The notes under the pieces: model-generated
Databases searched by the model: none
The model's input: the letters and a program-made list of their open reading frames with translations, nothing else
What the model was told of the DNA's origin: nothing
Shown here: positions 26,902 to 34,679 of the stretch, piece by piece
Numbering within the stretch: position 1 is the first letter of the stretch
How the letters are laid out: every line of letters begins with the position of its first letter
Assembly (NCBI RefSeq): GCF_014202695.1
Contig: NZ_JACHHH010000007.1
Span: 110,225-174,224 of the forward strand
DNA: 64,000 nucleotides
Direction: 5' to 3'
DNA from: Oribacterium sinus
GTDB taxonomy: Bacteria; Bacillota; Clostridia; Lachnospirales; Lachnospiraceae
Program-made: the position numbers and the translations under genes

Positions 26902-28617
26902 TTAATCCTCTTGCCAAAAATACTCAGAAACCACCACTTGAAGTTGCTTTATGTTGTTGTACACCTGAATCTTTGGATAGTATAACAGATTAAATCTATT
27001 TCGACTAGATTTTTTGTTCAAAAATTTTTCTCCGTCCTCAAAGAGTACTCCCTCCACTCGTATACCTTGTTCATCTTCCAAATATAATTTGATGGCATTT
27101 TTGTTTTTTCCCACAATTTTATAATCCTTTAGCAAAACATTCTTTTGAGCAAAGGCAGGCTTTTCATTGCCTCTTCCGAAGGGTTCCAAGCGGGACAAAG
27201 AACGAACAAAGTCCTCTTTTAGATAGGAGAAAGGTAGGACCACATCAATCCAGACCTTCTCCTCCAAATCCTCTGCCTGAAGCTTTGCATTTTGCAGGAG
27301 AGCCTTCTTTAGTATAGAAACATTTTCCCTTGCAACGGAAAATCCGGCAGCCATGGGATGACCTCCGAAGCGTAGCAGCAGTTCCTTTTGTTCCTCCAGG
27401 CGTTCCGCCATAGGATAGCCGGGAATGGAACGTCCGGAGGCTTTACAACTTCCGTCTTCCCCATTGGTGAGGATGAAGCAGGGACGATAATAGGCTTCTC
27501 GGATTCGTCCCGCCACAATTCCGGCAAGACTTTCATGTAAATCGGGAAGCACCAAAAATAGCAGCGGCACATCTCCTTCCTGTTCCGCCAGCGCCTTCGC
27601 TTCGTCCACCCCTTTTTTCGTCATTTCCTTTCGTTCTTCATTTAAAACCAGTAAGTGCGCCGCCTTTTCCTCTGCCTTCCCCTCATCCTCCTCCAGGAAA
27701 AGAGAAAGCGCCAGCATCGCACTTTCCAAGCGACCTCCCGCATTGATGCAGGGGCCGATTTGAAAACCAAGAGTATAGGAGGAAATTTCCTGCTCCGGCA
27801 AAATATGGCACTGCTTTAGAAGGGCCTGCATTCCGATATTTTGAGTCTTTTGCAAATGGCTCAGGCAATACTTTACGATAACTCGATTTTCTTTTTGTAG
27901 AGGCATTACATCACAAACCGTGGCAATGCCGGCAAAGCAGGCCAATTCTTCCAAAAGATCTAAGCCCTTCTGCCGTTTTTCCAAAAGCATTTTCATAAGG
28001 AGATAGCAAACCATGGCTCCGCAAATTTCTTCATTAGGATACTTACTGCCCTCTCTTTTGGGATTCACCACGGCAAAAGCTTCCGGAATCCTTTTCTTTC
28101 CGTCCTCATCTCTTCGTAAATCATGATGATCCGTAAGCAATACATCCATACCGTAGGCTTTTGCTTTCTCCATGGCGGAAAATGCGGAAATACCATTGTC
28201 ACAGGTAATCAGAAGGGAAATCTCCTCTGCCTTTGCTTCCTCGATAATCTGCTCGTTAATTCCGTAGCCATCTAAAATTCTATGGGGAATTACCACGGAA
28301 AGCTGCTCTTTGGAGAAAAAAAGGGAAAGTGCCTTAGCCAATATGGTGGAGGCACAAACGCCGTCCACATCATAGTCTCCCACAATCCGAACTTTTTCTC
28401 CCTCTTTTATGGCTCGCTCCAGACGATTTAAAAAACGAATACTGTCCGGCAAGAAAAGAGGAGAGGGAATCTCTTCTCCCTCTAAAAAATTCCGCATTTC
28501 TTCTTCTGTTGTTAAATCTCGATTCCGAAGAATGCGAACCAAAACCGGATCCAGAGATAATTTCTCTCCCAACTCCTGAAAATCTGCCTTTTTACCGTAT
28601 ACATACCACTTTTTCAT
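26902..28617 (-). CDS. recJ: Single-stranded-DNA exonuclease RecJ
   Basis: 5'-3' exonuclease of recombination and mismatch or base-excision repair. 571 residues. The DHH domain shows VRIVGDYDVDGVCAS, LLITCDNGIS and LLTDHHDLRRDEDG. The DHHA1 domain carries FGGHPMAAGFSV, and the C-terminal oligonucleotide-binding region ends near QVVVSEYFW. All acidic and histidine metal ligands expected for RecJ are present. ATG at 28617 lies opposite the promoter region of the CPBP protease gene. glyA follows after 28 bases. Confidence 0.95.
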   Translation of the reverse strand: MKKWYVYGKKADFQELGEKLSLDPVLVRILRNRDLTTEEEMRNFLEGEEIPSPLFLPDSIRFLNRLERAIKEGEKVRIVGDYDVDGVCASTILAKALSLFFSKEQLSVVIPHRILDGYGINEQIIEEAKAEEISLLITCDNGISAFSAMEKAKAYGMDVLLTDHHDLRRDEDGKKRIPEAFAVVNPKREGSKYPNEEICGAMVCYLLMKMLLEKRQKGLDLLEELACFAGIATVCDVMPLQKENRVIVKYCLSHLQKTQNIGMQALLKQCHILPEQEISSYTLGFQIGPCINAGGRLESAMLALSLFLEEDEGKAEEKAAHLLVLNEERKEMTKKGVDEAKALAEQEGDVPLLFLVLPDLHESLAGIVAGRIREAYYRPCFILTNGEDGSCKASGRSIPGYPMAERLEEQKELLLRFGGHPMAAGFSVARENVSILKKALLQNAKLQAEDLEEKVWIDVVLPFSYLKEDFVRSLSRLEPFGRGNEKPAFAQKNVLLKDYKIVGKNKNAIKLYLEDEQGIRVEGVLFEDGEKFLNKKSSRNRFNLLYYPKIQVYNNIKQLQVVVSEYFWQED

Positions 28618-28697
28618 TTTTTCCTTCTTTATTAAATCTTATTTTGCCGATGCATCTCATTATGAAACTTTATGCTGTTCCAAATCCTTAAATTAAT

Positions 28698-28726
28698 TTG
28701 CGGAAGTATTATTTTTCTTGTATAGT
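28698..28726 (+). promoter_or_regulatory. Promoter of the CPBP protease gene
   Basis: TTGCGG, 17 bases, TATAGT: a good sigma-70/SigA match. A start near 28733 gives a leader of about 260 bases that contains the 15-bp tandem repeats. The remaining leader shows no recognisable riboswitch. Confidence 0.6.
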
Positions 28727-28820
28727 AGAAAAGTCCTGGCTCTGCTTTATTCTTATTTTCCAACTTCCATCGAGAGTTTTTATTGTATCGCTATTCGGAA
28801 GAAAAGAACAGAAGAAAGAT

Positions 28821-28910
28821 AAGAAGCAACGATATAAGAAGTAACAATACAAGAAGCAACAATACAAGAAGCAACAATACAAGAAGCAACAATATAAGGA
28901 GCCGCCAAAA
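28821..28910. repeat. 15-bp tandem repeat (five units plus a degenerate sixth)
   Basis: Consensus AAGAAGCAACAATAC, head to tail at 28821, 28836, 28851, 28866 and 28881, with one or two base changes per unit (C/T at position 7, A/G at 11, C/T at 15). The sixth unit starts AAGGAGCCGCC. The two central units are identical. The array sits in the untranslated leader of the CPBP protease, so copy-number change could alter its expression. It has no spacers and is not a CRISPR array. Confidence 0.93.
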
Positions 28911-28991
28911 GGATTTATAGAAGTAAAAGGAAGTAAAAGAACCTAGAAAAATTGGAAGAATTTAAATTACACAAATAGAAATGGAGATATA

Positions 28992-29903
28992 ATGAATTTA
29001 TTAGAAATCAAAAGAGATTTAAATAAGAGCGCCTTAGCCCTTTTGTTATATGTATTGTCTGTACAGATATTAGCTGTACTTTTAGTGCTGCTTCTGCCTT
29101 TAACCAAGATTCCTTTACTATCCGATCAATACATCTGCATGGTCATTTCCGTTATTATCAGCTATTGTCTTTTGGACAATATCTTTCCTAAAGAAACAGT
29201 CGCAGAGCCAAACCCGGAAAAACCAAGCTTTAGTGTCCTGTCTTTTCTGCATTATTTTATGCTTTTCCAAGCCGCCCAGTGGATAGGAGGAATCATCAAT
29301 ATCCCGATTATAACGCTCTTTACCAAGCTTGGATTAAACTTATCTTTTTCCGAAGAAGCGGCAAGAGGGGGGAGCCTGACGAATGCTCCTATGCTGTTTT
29401 ATACGATTTTGGTGGCTCCCCTTATGGAAGAACTGGTTTTTCGCGGAATCTTTTATCGTCGTTTCCGTTCCTACGGAAAATATTTTGCAGCTTTCTACAC
29501 CGCATTTTTCTTTGCTTTAATGCACAGCAATTTCCTGCAATTTGCACCGGCCTTCAGTATGGGAATGATTCTCTTCTTCATTAGAGACCGTCACGGCCTT
29601 CCCTATTCCATCCTGTTGCATTTCAGTAATAACCTCTTGGCTATTGTGGTAAATAATCTCTCTCAGGATTCAACTTTGATTCAAGGAATCTATGGCGGTT
29701 TTTTACTGGCAGGCATGTTTTATGGCATTTATTTTGTTCTCAAAAACAGAACGCATTTTGCAGAAGATTACCAGTACGAAAAAGAACACTCCCTTTCCTT
29801 AAAGCAATTCTTTTCCTCTCCCCTCTTATGGGTCGATATCATCCTGATGGTGGCACTAGCCTGTGTCAGCCTCTTCGTCCCCATGGATGCAGGAGCGATG
29901 TAA
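28992..29903 (+). CDS. CPBP family intramembrane metalloprotease (CAAX protease-like)
   Basis: Membrane protein of 303 residues with about eight hydrophobic segments and the three CPBP motifs in order: EELVFRGIFYRR (EExxxR), FFFALMHSN (FxxxH) and LHFSNN (HxxxN). All catalytic residues are present, so activity is plausible. Bacterial members (Abi/CPBP) are often tied to bacteriocin self-protection or peptide processing, but this one stands alone, far from the peptide island. A long leader with 15-bp repeats precedes it. The hairpin element copy D begins at its last codons: the stop TAA lies in the outer arm. Confidence 0.9.
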   Translation: MNLLEIKRDLNKSALALLLYVLSVQILAVLLVLLLPLTKIPLLSDQYICMVISVIISYCLLDNIFPKETVAEPNPEKPSFSVLSFLHYFMLFQAAQWIGGIINIPIITLFTKLGLNLSFSEEAARGGSLTNAPMLFYTILVAPLMEELVFRGIFYRRFRSYGKYFAAFYTAFFFALMHSNFLQFAPAFSMGMILFFIRDRHGLPYSILLHFSNNLLAIVVNNLSQDSTLIQGIYGGFLLAGMFYGIYFVLKNRTHFAEDYQYEKEHSLSLKQFFSSPLLWVDIILMVALACVSLFVPMDAGAM

Positions 29904-30085
29904 AAATAAACTATTATAGCTTTTTATGCATATAGGTCCGGAATAAGGGGTAATCTGAGCCCGTGGGTACTTGCAAAAAACAAATGAAATGCGTTTTTTG
30001 CTTAGTACCCCTACGAGGCGAAGTTAGCGAGAGCGTGCCCCTGTTCCGGACCTATACTGCATAAAAATAGCTAATTTTTTACATC
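29897..30085 (-). repeat. Dispersed long-hairpin element, copy D (inverted orientation)
   Basis: 189 bp, in the opposite orientation to the other copies. Core arms TATAGGTCCGGAA and TTCCGGACCTATA; outer pairing GATGTAAAAA (over the CPBP stop) against TTTTTTACATC, and TTTTTATGCA against TGCATAAAAA. Minus-strand motifs are GGGCACGCTCTCGCTAAC and CGGGCTCAGATTACCCC; the cap pairs GGGTACTAAGC with GCAAGTACCC as read on the minus strand. It ends 5 bases before the stop of the convergent HerA-like gene, so it fills the whole gap. Confidence 0.88.
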
Positions 30086-30090
30086 CCTCC

Positions 30091-31740
30091 TTATTTCCCA
30101 AAGAGGGTTTCCAGGATGCCTCTTCCAAAGGCAGCACCGATATTTCCTCCCAATCGTCTTCCCAAGCCTTTTCCAAAGACGGATTTTCCGATGCCGGAGC
30201 CGATTTCTCGGCCGATGGAACCGGAAACGGAGCGTCCCACTGATTTCATTACGGTCTTTTGCTTGGATCTTTCTTTTTCCGTTTCCCGTTCCTGACGAAG
30301 GCGTTCCTTTTCTTCTTCCTTTTCCTTAAGCCTTTGGGCTTTTTCTTCTTCTTTCTCCTGCTTGGCTCTTTCCTTTTCCTCCGCCTTTTCCTGAAGAAGA
30401 CGATTTTTCTCTGCTTCTTTTTCTTCTAATTCCTTTTGGAAACGCTCCTGCTCTTCCTTTCCCTTTCTGTGCAGGAATTCATAAGCAGAATCCCGGTCCA
30501 CAGCCTCTCCGTAACGAATATACAAGGTGGAGGCTTTAACGGCCTTATCCTGCTCCTCAGGGCTTGCCTCTCCCAGATAAGACTGGGGCGGGAAAATCTT
30601 AGCCTTTTCCACTATAGCAGGGCTTCCATCTTCCTCTAAGCAGGAAATCAAAGCCTCTCCTGTCCCCAGATTCTCCAGTACCTCTTCGGAGGAAAATGCC
30701 GGATTCTCTCGGAAGCTGTCTGCTGCCGCACGAATTTTCTTACGTTCTGCCGGAGTATAGGCTCTTAAGCCATGCTGAATCTTATTTCCGCACTGAGCCA
30801 AGATGGCGTCCGGGATATCCGAAGGACTTTGGGTAATGTAATAAATTCCTACCCCCTTGCTTCGAATCAAACGAGTGATTTGATTTAATTTATCCAATAA
30901 GGCCTTAGGTGCATCATCAAAGAGAAGATGGGCTTCATCAAAGAAAAAGACAAAGCGGGGCTTCTCCAAATCCCCAACCTCCGGAAGCAGTTCATAAAGC
31001 TCCGATAAAAGGTAAAGCAGGAAGGTGGAATACAGCTTCGGCTCTCCCATAATTTTCTTAGCATTAAAAAGATGAATAATCCCCTGCCCCTTCTCATTTT
31101 GCCGGAAGAAATCCTTTACATCCAAGGCAGGCTCTCCAAAAAATTCCTTTCCTCCCGCCTCTTCCATGGCTACTACGGAACGGATTAAGGCATTTAAGCT
31201 TTGAGTAGGCAAATTCCCAAAGGAAGCACTGTATTCCTTGCTGTTTTCCGCCACATACTGCAATACGGAACGTAGATCCTTGGTATCAATCAGTAAAAGC
31301 CCTTCTTCGTCCGCAATCCTAAAGACCACGCGCAAAATATCGCTCTGCACATCCGTACAATTCAGTACTCGGCTTAAGAGCAATGGTCCCATCTCCGAAA
31401 TCGTGCAACGCAAGGGAATCCCTTCCTCCTTCGAAAGAGCAAAAAGCTCCACAGGGAAGCCCTGATAACGGAATTCCTCTTCTGTAAGCTTGCATTCTTC
31501 TCTTCTCTTTTCAATTCCTTCGGAAGCTTCTCCCGGCTTTAGTAAACCGGATAAATCTCCCTTTACATCCGAGACAAAAACCGGAATTCCCAGGGAAGAA
31601 AACTTTTCCGCTAAAACTTTTAGGCTTACCGTCTTACCTGTTCCCGTTGCACCGGCTATAAATCCGTGACGATTAATTTTATCGGAAAGAATAGAAATTC
31701 TTTTTCCTTCTTCAGTTATGGCGAAATCAATTTTAGACAT
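30091..31740 (-). CDS. HerA-like ATPase, DUF853 (YjgR) family
   Basis: P-loop ATPase of 549 residues related to HerA/FtsK. It begins with a short beta region, then Walker A GATGTGKTVSLKVLAEKF near residue 30 and Walker B FVFFFDEAHLLFDDAP. YYITQSPSDIPDAILAQCGNK follows as in HerA helicases. Residues 425-500 are an almost pure Glu/Lys/Arg coiled coil, and the C-terminus is Gly-rich (SGIGKSVFGKGLGRRLGGN). The family is widespread but its role is poorly defined; DNA translocation is plausible. It is a single gene, convergent with the CPBP protease and divergent from the Rrf2 regulator. No NurA partner is nearby, so it is not the archaeal-type end-resection pair. Confidence 0.87.
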   Translation of the reverse strand: MSKIDFAITEEGKRISILSDKINRHGFIAGATGTGKTVSLKVLAEKFSSLGIPVFVSDVKGDLSGLLKPGEASEGIEKRREECKLTEEEFRYQGFPVELFALSKEEGIPLRCTISEMGPLLLSRVLNCTDVQSDILRVVFRIADEEGLLLIDTKDLRSVLQYVAENSKEYSASFGNLPTQSLNALIRSVVAMEEAGGKEFFGEPALDVKDFFRQNEKGQGIIHLFNAKKIMGEPKLYSTFLLYLLSELYELLPEVGDLEKPRFVFFFDEAHLLFDDAPKALLDKLNQITRLIRSKGVGIYYITQSPSDIPDAILAQCGNKIQHGLRAYTPAERKKIRAAADSFRENPAFSSEEVLENLGTGEALISCLEEDGSPAIVEKAKIFPPQSYLGEASPEEQDKAVKASTLYIRYGEAVDRDSAYEFLHRKGKEEQERFQKELEEKEAEKNRLLQEKAEEKERAKQEKEEEKAQRLKEKEEEKERLRQERETEKERSKQKTVMKSVGRSVSGSIGREIGSGIGKSVFGKGLGRRLGGNIGAAFGRGILETLFGK

Positions 31741-31818
31741 AGGCTCTCCTTCTTATTGAATCATTAATGCCATTTTACCCGAAAAGCACATTCTTGAACA
31801 TTGCTTTTTTTAATAAAC

Positions 31819-31848
31819 TTGTCAAAACTCCCAGTACTATGCTAGGAT
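31819..31848 (+). promoter_or_regulatory. Promoter of the Rrf2 regulator gene
   Basis: TTGTCA, 18 bases, TAGGAT, about 25 bases before the gene. CTCCCAGTACTATGCTAGGA in the spacer and -10 has loose dyad symmetry and could be the regulator's own site; this is a guess. Confidence 0.5.
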
Positions 31849-31873
31849 ATAAAAAAGCCATGGAGGAAAAAAT

Positions 31874-32335
31874 ATGATGATTTCAACCAAAGGCCGTTAC
31901 GCCTTAAGTACACTGATAGATATTGCTGAACAGGAAAAAAAGGGAAATCCTGTTTCCATCAAGGAAGTAGCGGAACGGCAGGGAATTTCCGTAAAATATT
32001 TAGAGCAGATTATAGCCCTGATGGTGAAGGGAGGCTTTTTAAAAAGTGTCCGGGGAGCCAAGGGGGGATATCTTCTTTTAAAGGAAGCAAAGGATATTTC
32101 TGTGGGAGATATTTTAGATGCTGCAGAGGGAACCCTCTCCCCTGTGGATTGTGTGAAGGAGGGAAGTAATTGCGAAAGGTCTGCCAGCTGTCCCACCTTC
32201 CCCTTATATAAGGAAATCGACGAAGCCATTTATGCCGTAGTGAACCGCTATAGCTTGGAGGATTTACTGCAATGCAATTCCAAAGGGAAGCTGGAGCATT
32301 GTCCGAGTAAAAACGAGATACCGCACACTACGTGA
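31874..32335 (+). CDS. Rrf2 family transcriptional regulator (IscR/CymR type)
   Basis: Winged-helix regulator of 153 residues starting MMISTKGRYALSTLIDIAE, the classic Rrf2 opening. The recognition helix region is SIKEVAERQGISVKYLEQI and the wing is SVRGAKGGYLLLKEA. Three cysteines in DCVKEGSNCERSASC have spacing close to that used by IscR for an Fe-S cluster, so it may sense Fe-S or redox status; CymR-like cysteine control is the alternative. GGAGG lies 7 bases before the first ATG. It is a single gene ending in a terminator shared with the tRNA. Possible targets in the window are the cysteine desulfurase and the sulfhydrylase, by inference only. Confidence 0.9.
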   Translation: MMISTKGRYALSTLIDIAEQEKKGNPVSIKEVAERQGISVKYLEQIIALMVKGGFLKSVRGAKGGYLLLKEAKDISVGDILDAAEGTLSPVDCVKEGSNCERSASCPTFPLYKEIDEAIYAVVNRYSLEDLLQCNSKGKLEHCPSKNEIPHTT

Positions 32336-32353
32336 GCGATACTCGTTAAGAAT

Positions 32354-32388
32354 TAAAAAAAGACGATGAAGAAATTCATCGTCTTTTT
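32354..32388. terminator. Bidirectional terminator between the Rrf2 gene and tRNA-Arg
   Basis: GACGATGAA, loop GAAA, TTCATCGTC with a run of seven A/T on each side (AAAAAAA before, TTTTT after). It ends the Rrf2 transcript on the plus strand and the tRNA transcript on the minus strand. Confidence 0.9.
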
Positions 32389-32389
32389 C

Positions 32390-32463
32390 TGCGTGCGACA
32401 GGATTCGAACCCACGACCTTCTGGTCCGTAGCCAGACGCTCTATCCAGCTGAGCTACGCACGC
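32390..32463 (-). tRNA. tRNA-Arg (anticodon ACG)
   Basis: 74 bases on the minus strand, GCGTGCG paired with CGCACGC plus discriminator A. The D-arm is GCTCAGCTGGATAGAGC. The anticodon stem TCTGG/CCAGA holds loop CTACGGA, so the anticodon is ACG (read as ICG after deamination, CGN codons). The T-arm is GTGGGTTCGAATCC. CCA is not encoded. A terminator follows directly. Confidence 0.97.
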
Positions 32464-32519
32464 TTGCGAAACGCAAGGAATATCATAGCAAAGCTTCATT
32501 TTCCTGTCAAGCACTTCTT

Positions 32520-33788
32520 CTAAATCTCATCCATTGCACCGTTTCTCTCCAAGATTCCGGGAATCTCTGCAAGAGATACGATACGATAACGGAACTCTGC
32601 ACGAGAGCCTGCCAGCTCCTTTAATCTTCTGGAGATTCTCTGGTAAATGATGGCACAGTCTTCTCTCTTGGTTCCGATCAGAAGAATCAGGTACTGGGAG
32701 GAAGAATACTTGGTGTAAACGTCTCCCTTTCTTAAGCCTTCGGATAAGGACTGCTGTAAAATCTCAGCACGGGTGTTCAGCTTATCCTGATTCTGGATGG
32801 GCTTTCCTTCATAATCCACCAAGGTGCAAAGCATCATAAAGATGGAAGAGCCTCTTCTTTCCAAATTTCGTCTAAGTACATGATAAACGTCAATAAAGCT
32901 GGTGAAGGGGCAAAGGTAAGCGCCAATCTTCCTGGTTCCCATCTCGCTCTTCAGCTTCTCGTCCTTACGAACAATATTGGCCTGAATCTGACGGATATCG
33001 TCGGTTACTACACGAACATTGTCGGAAAGTCTTTCGTAGCAAGCCCGTAAAGCATCGGGAATGGGTACTTCCAACTCGTCCTGATAGTAGTGAGCGCACT
33101 TCATGTATAAATCGTATGCGGTCTTATAATCCTTCTTCAGAATCAGAGCATCAATCATCTCGATCTGCCATCCGTTGTCCGGATAGATTTTATTGGCCTG
33201 ATCGTACATCATGAAAAGCTCTTCGTATTCCTGATGCTCACGGTAATAAGCCCCTAAGAATTCAATCACTTCATCATAAAGGCGCTTTAGGCGAACGCTC
33301 TCCAAGATTACCCAGTAATCCGTAGCAAACTCCGGCAACAATTCACCCTTGTATATCTTAAAAGCCTTCTGATAGTAAGACAACTTCTTACTCTCTTCCT
33401 TACTGTTCTTCGCCTTTAAGCAAATGTCTTCGAATTCCTGCACATCCATGACGTAATCATACTCAGGAAGATACTCCGGAGCATAGATTCCTCTTTTTCC
33501 GTCAATAATCTTCTTTCCGGGCATCCCCGCCTTCTTCAACTGGGTTCTCGCCTGGTGGAGCAGGTTATTCAAGCTGTTATTTTCATCCAAAAGGGACTTA
33601 TGACCGAATATTCCATCAATCAAATCTCTTTTGGAAATGCCCCCCAGCCCTCTTAAGAGGACAATTTCGGTGAGCTTTAGGAAATTGGCTTTATTGTTAT
33701 TTCCTAAGTCTAATTGCTTATCTCCAATGTAAAGAGAAAAGCCACCCAGCATCTCTACATAAATTCTACTTTTCTTTTTCGCTTCCAT
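32520..33788 (-). CDS. BTAD-type transcriptional regulator with a cyclase-like C-terminal domain
   Basis: Protein of 422 residues. An N-terminal winged helix (MLGGFSLYIGDKQLDL, then RDLIDGIFG and LNNLLHQARTQLKKAG) resembles the SARP/AfsR DNA-binding domain. Residues 130-260 form a bacterial transcriptional activation domain of TPR helices. The C-terminal 130 residues (LRRNLERRGSSIFMMLCTLVD, later DVYTKYSSSQYLILLIG) look like a degenerate GGDEF/nucleotidyl-cyclase fold in which the GGDEF signature is replaced by YSSSQY. It therefore probably binds a ligand or partner rather than making c-di-GMP. The architecture recurs in Lachnospiraceae, but I know of no defined role. It stands alone, divergent from the next two-component system. 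Confidence 0.82.
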   Translation of the reverse strand: MEAKKKSRIYVEMLGGFSLYIGDKQLDLGNNNKANFLKLTEIVLLRGLGGISKRDLIDGIFGHKSLLDENNSLNNLLHQARTQLKKAGMPGKKIIDGKRGIYAPEYLPEYDYVMDVQEFEDICLKAKNSKEESKKLSYYQKAFKIYKGELLPEFATDYWVILESVRLKRLYDEVIEFLGAYYREHQEYEELFMMYDQANKIYPDNGWQIEMIDALILKKDYKTAYDLYMKCAHYYQDELEVPIPDALRACYERLSDNVRVVTDDIRQIQANIVRKDEKLKSEMGTRKIGAYLCPFTSFIDVYHVLRRNLERRGSSIFMMLCTLVDYEGKPIQNQDKLNTRAEILQQSLSEGLRKGDVYTKYSSSQYLILLIGTKREDCAIIYQRISRRLKELAGSRAEFRYRIVSLAEIPGILERNGAMDEI

Positions 33789-33874
33789 AATCGTCCTTTA
33801 TCAAAAATACCATTTGTTCCTGCCTATTTTAAGATTTTTTTTATCGCTTGTAAAGCTTTAAAAGGATAAATATT

Positions 33875-33903
33875 TTGGCTTTTTTCAATATTTCCTGTAT
33901 TAT
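33875..33903 (+). promoter_or_regulatory. Promoter of the second two-component operon
   Basis: TTGGCT, 17 bases, TATTAT, about 30 bases before the response-regulator ATG. The ribosome site AAAGGAG follows. Confidence 0.55.
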
Positions 33904-33933
33904 ACTAGGAAAAACGAAAAAAAGGAGACTCCT

Positions 33934-34620
33934 ATGCGAATTTTATTAGTAGAAGACGAGAAAATTCTATCCAAGAGCATTAAAATGATTTTGGAGCGGG
34001 CGGAGTATGAAGTGGACACGGCGTATGACGGGGAAGAGGCTTTGGAGTATGCCAAAACCGCCATTTACGATTTAATGATTTTGGATGTGATGATGCCCAA
34101 GCTGAACGGTTATCAGGTAGCCAGACAGCTGCGTAAAGAAAAAAATGGTCTGCCTATTCTGATGCTTACCGCCAAAAGTCAGCTGGAGGATCGTATCGAA
34201 GGCTTGGAGGGGGGTGCTGACTACTATCTCACCAAGCCCTTTGACAAAAGAGAGCTCTTGGCCTGCATCTCCGCCTTATTGCGAAGACAGGGGCAGGAAG
34301 TAAACAGCTTAAGCTTCGGAGATTTAAGCCTGGAACTGGATAGTAAAGATCTTTCTTCCGGAGCTCATAGTCTGAAGCTGTCCAAAAAGGAATTTGAACT
34401 GATGCGTATGCTTTTACAAGGAAAAAATCAAATTCTAAGTAAGGAGCAGATTCTCCAAAAAGTCTGGGGCTATGACAGTGACGCGGTGGAAAACCATGTG
34501 GAGGTTTATGTGGGATTTCTTCGGAAAAAGCTTCGACTTTTGGAAAGTACTGTAAGCATCCAAAGCCGTAGAGGTCTGGGATATTTTCTGGCGGAGCAGG
34601 AAGAAAGCAAGAAGGAGTAA
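33934..34620 (+). CDS. OmpR-family response regulator
   Basis: 228 residues. Receiver: VEDEKILSKS, phospho-acceptor in LMILDVMMPKLNGYQ, MLTAKS, and YYLTKPFDKREL. C-terminal winged helix: KLSKKEFELMRMLLQGKNQILSKEQILQKVWGYD and ENHVEVYVGFLRKKL. AAAGGAG is 6 bases before the ATG. It is followed after 59 bases by its kinase in the same direction. No adjacent target gene suggests a stimulus. Unlike the regulator at 14795-15481, its codon use matches the chromosome. Confidence 0.95.
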   Translation: MRILLVEDEKILSKSIKMILERAEYEVDTAYDGEEALEYAKTAIYDLMILDVMMPKLNGYQVARQLRKEKNGLPILMLTAKSQLEDRIEGLEGGADYYLTKPFDKRELLACISALLRRQGQEVNSLSFGDLSLELDSKDLSSGAHSLKLSKKEFELMRMLLQGKNQILSKEQILQKVWGYDSDAVENHVEVYVGFLRKKLRLLESTVSIQSRRGLGYFLAEQEESKKE

Positions 34621-34679
34621 AAAAGACTTGTCAGATTTTTGGAAAAAAACGCGAATCATGAAAGGATGAAAGGAAGCCC

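Noticed and set aside
28821..28910. CRISPR array
   Set aside because: Units are 15 bp head to tail with no spacers and no cas genes in the window.
28992..29903. CPBP protease as immunity protein of the peptide island
   Set aside because: It is 13 kb from the island, has normal base composition and a different operon; the link would be guesswork.
30091..31740. HerA-NurA or HerA-based anti-phage defence pair
   Set aside because: No nuclease or SIR2-like partner is adjacent; the DUF853/YjgR type is a common stand-alone gene.
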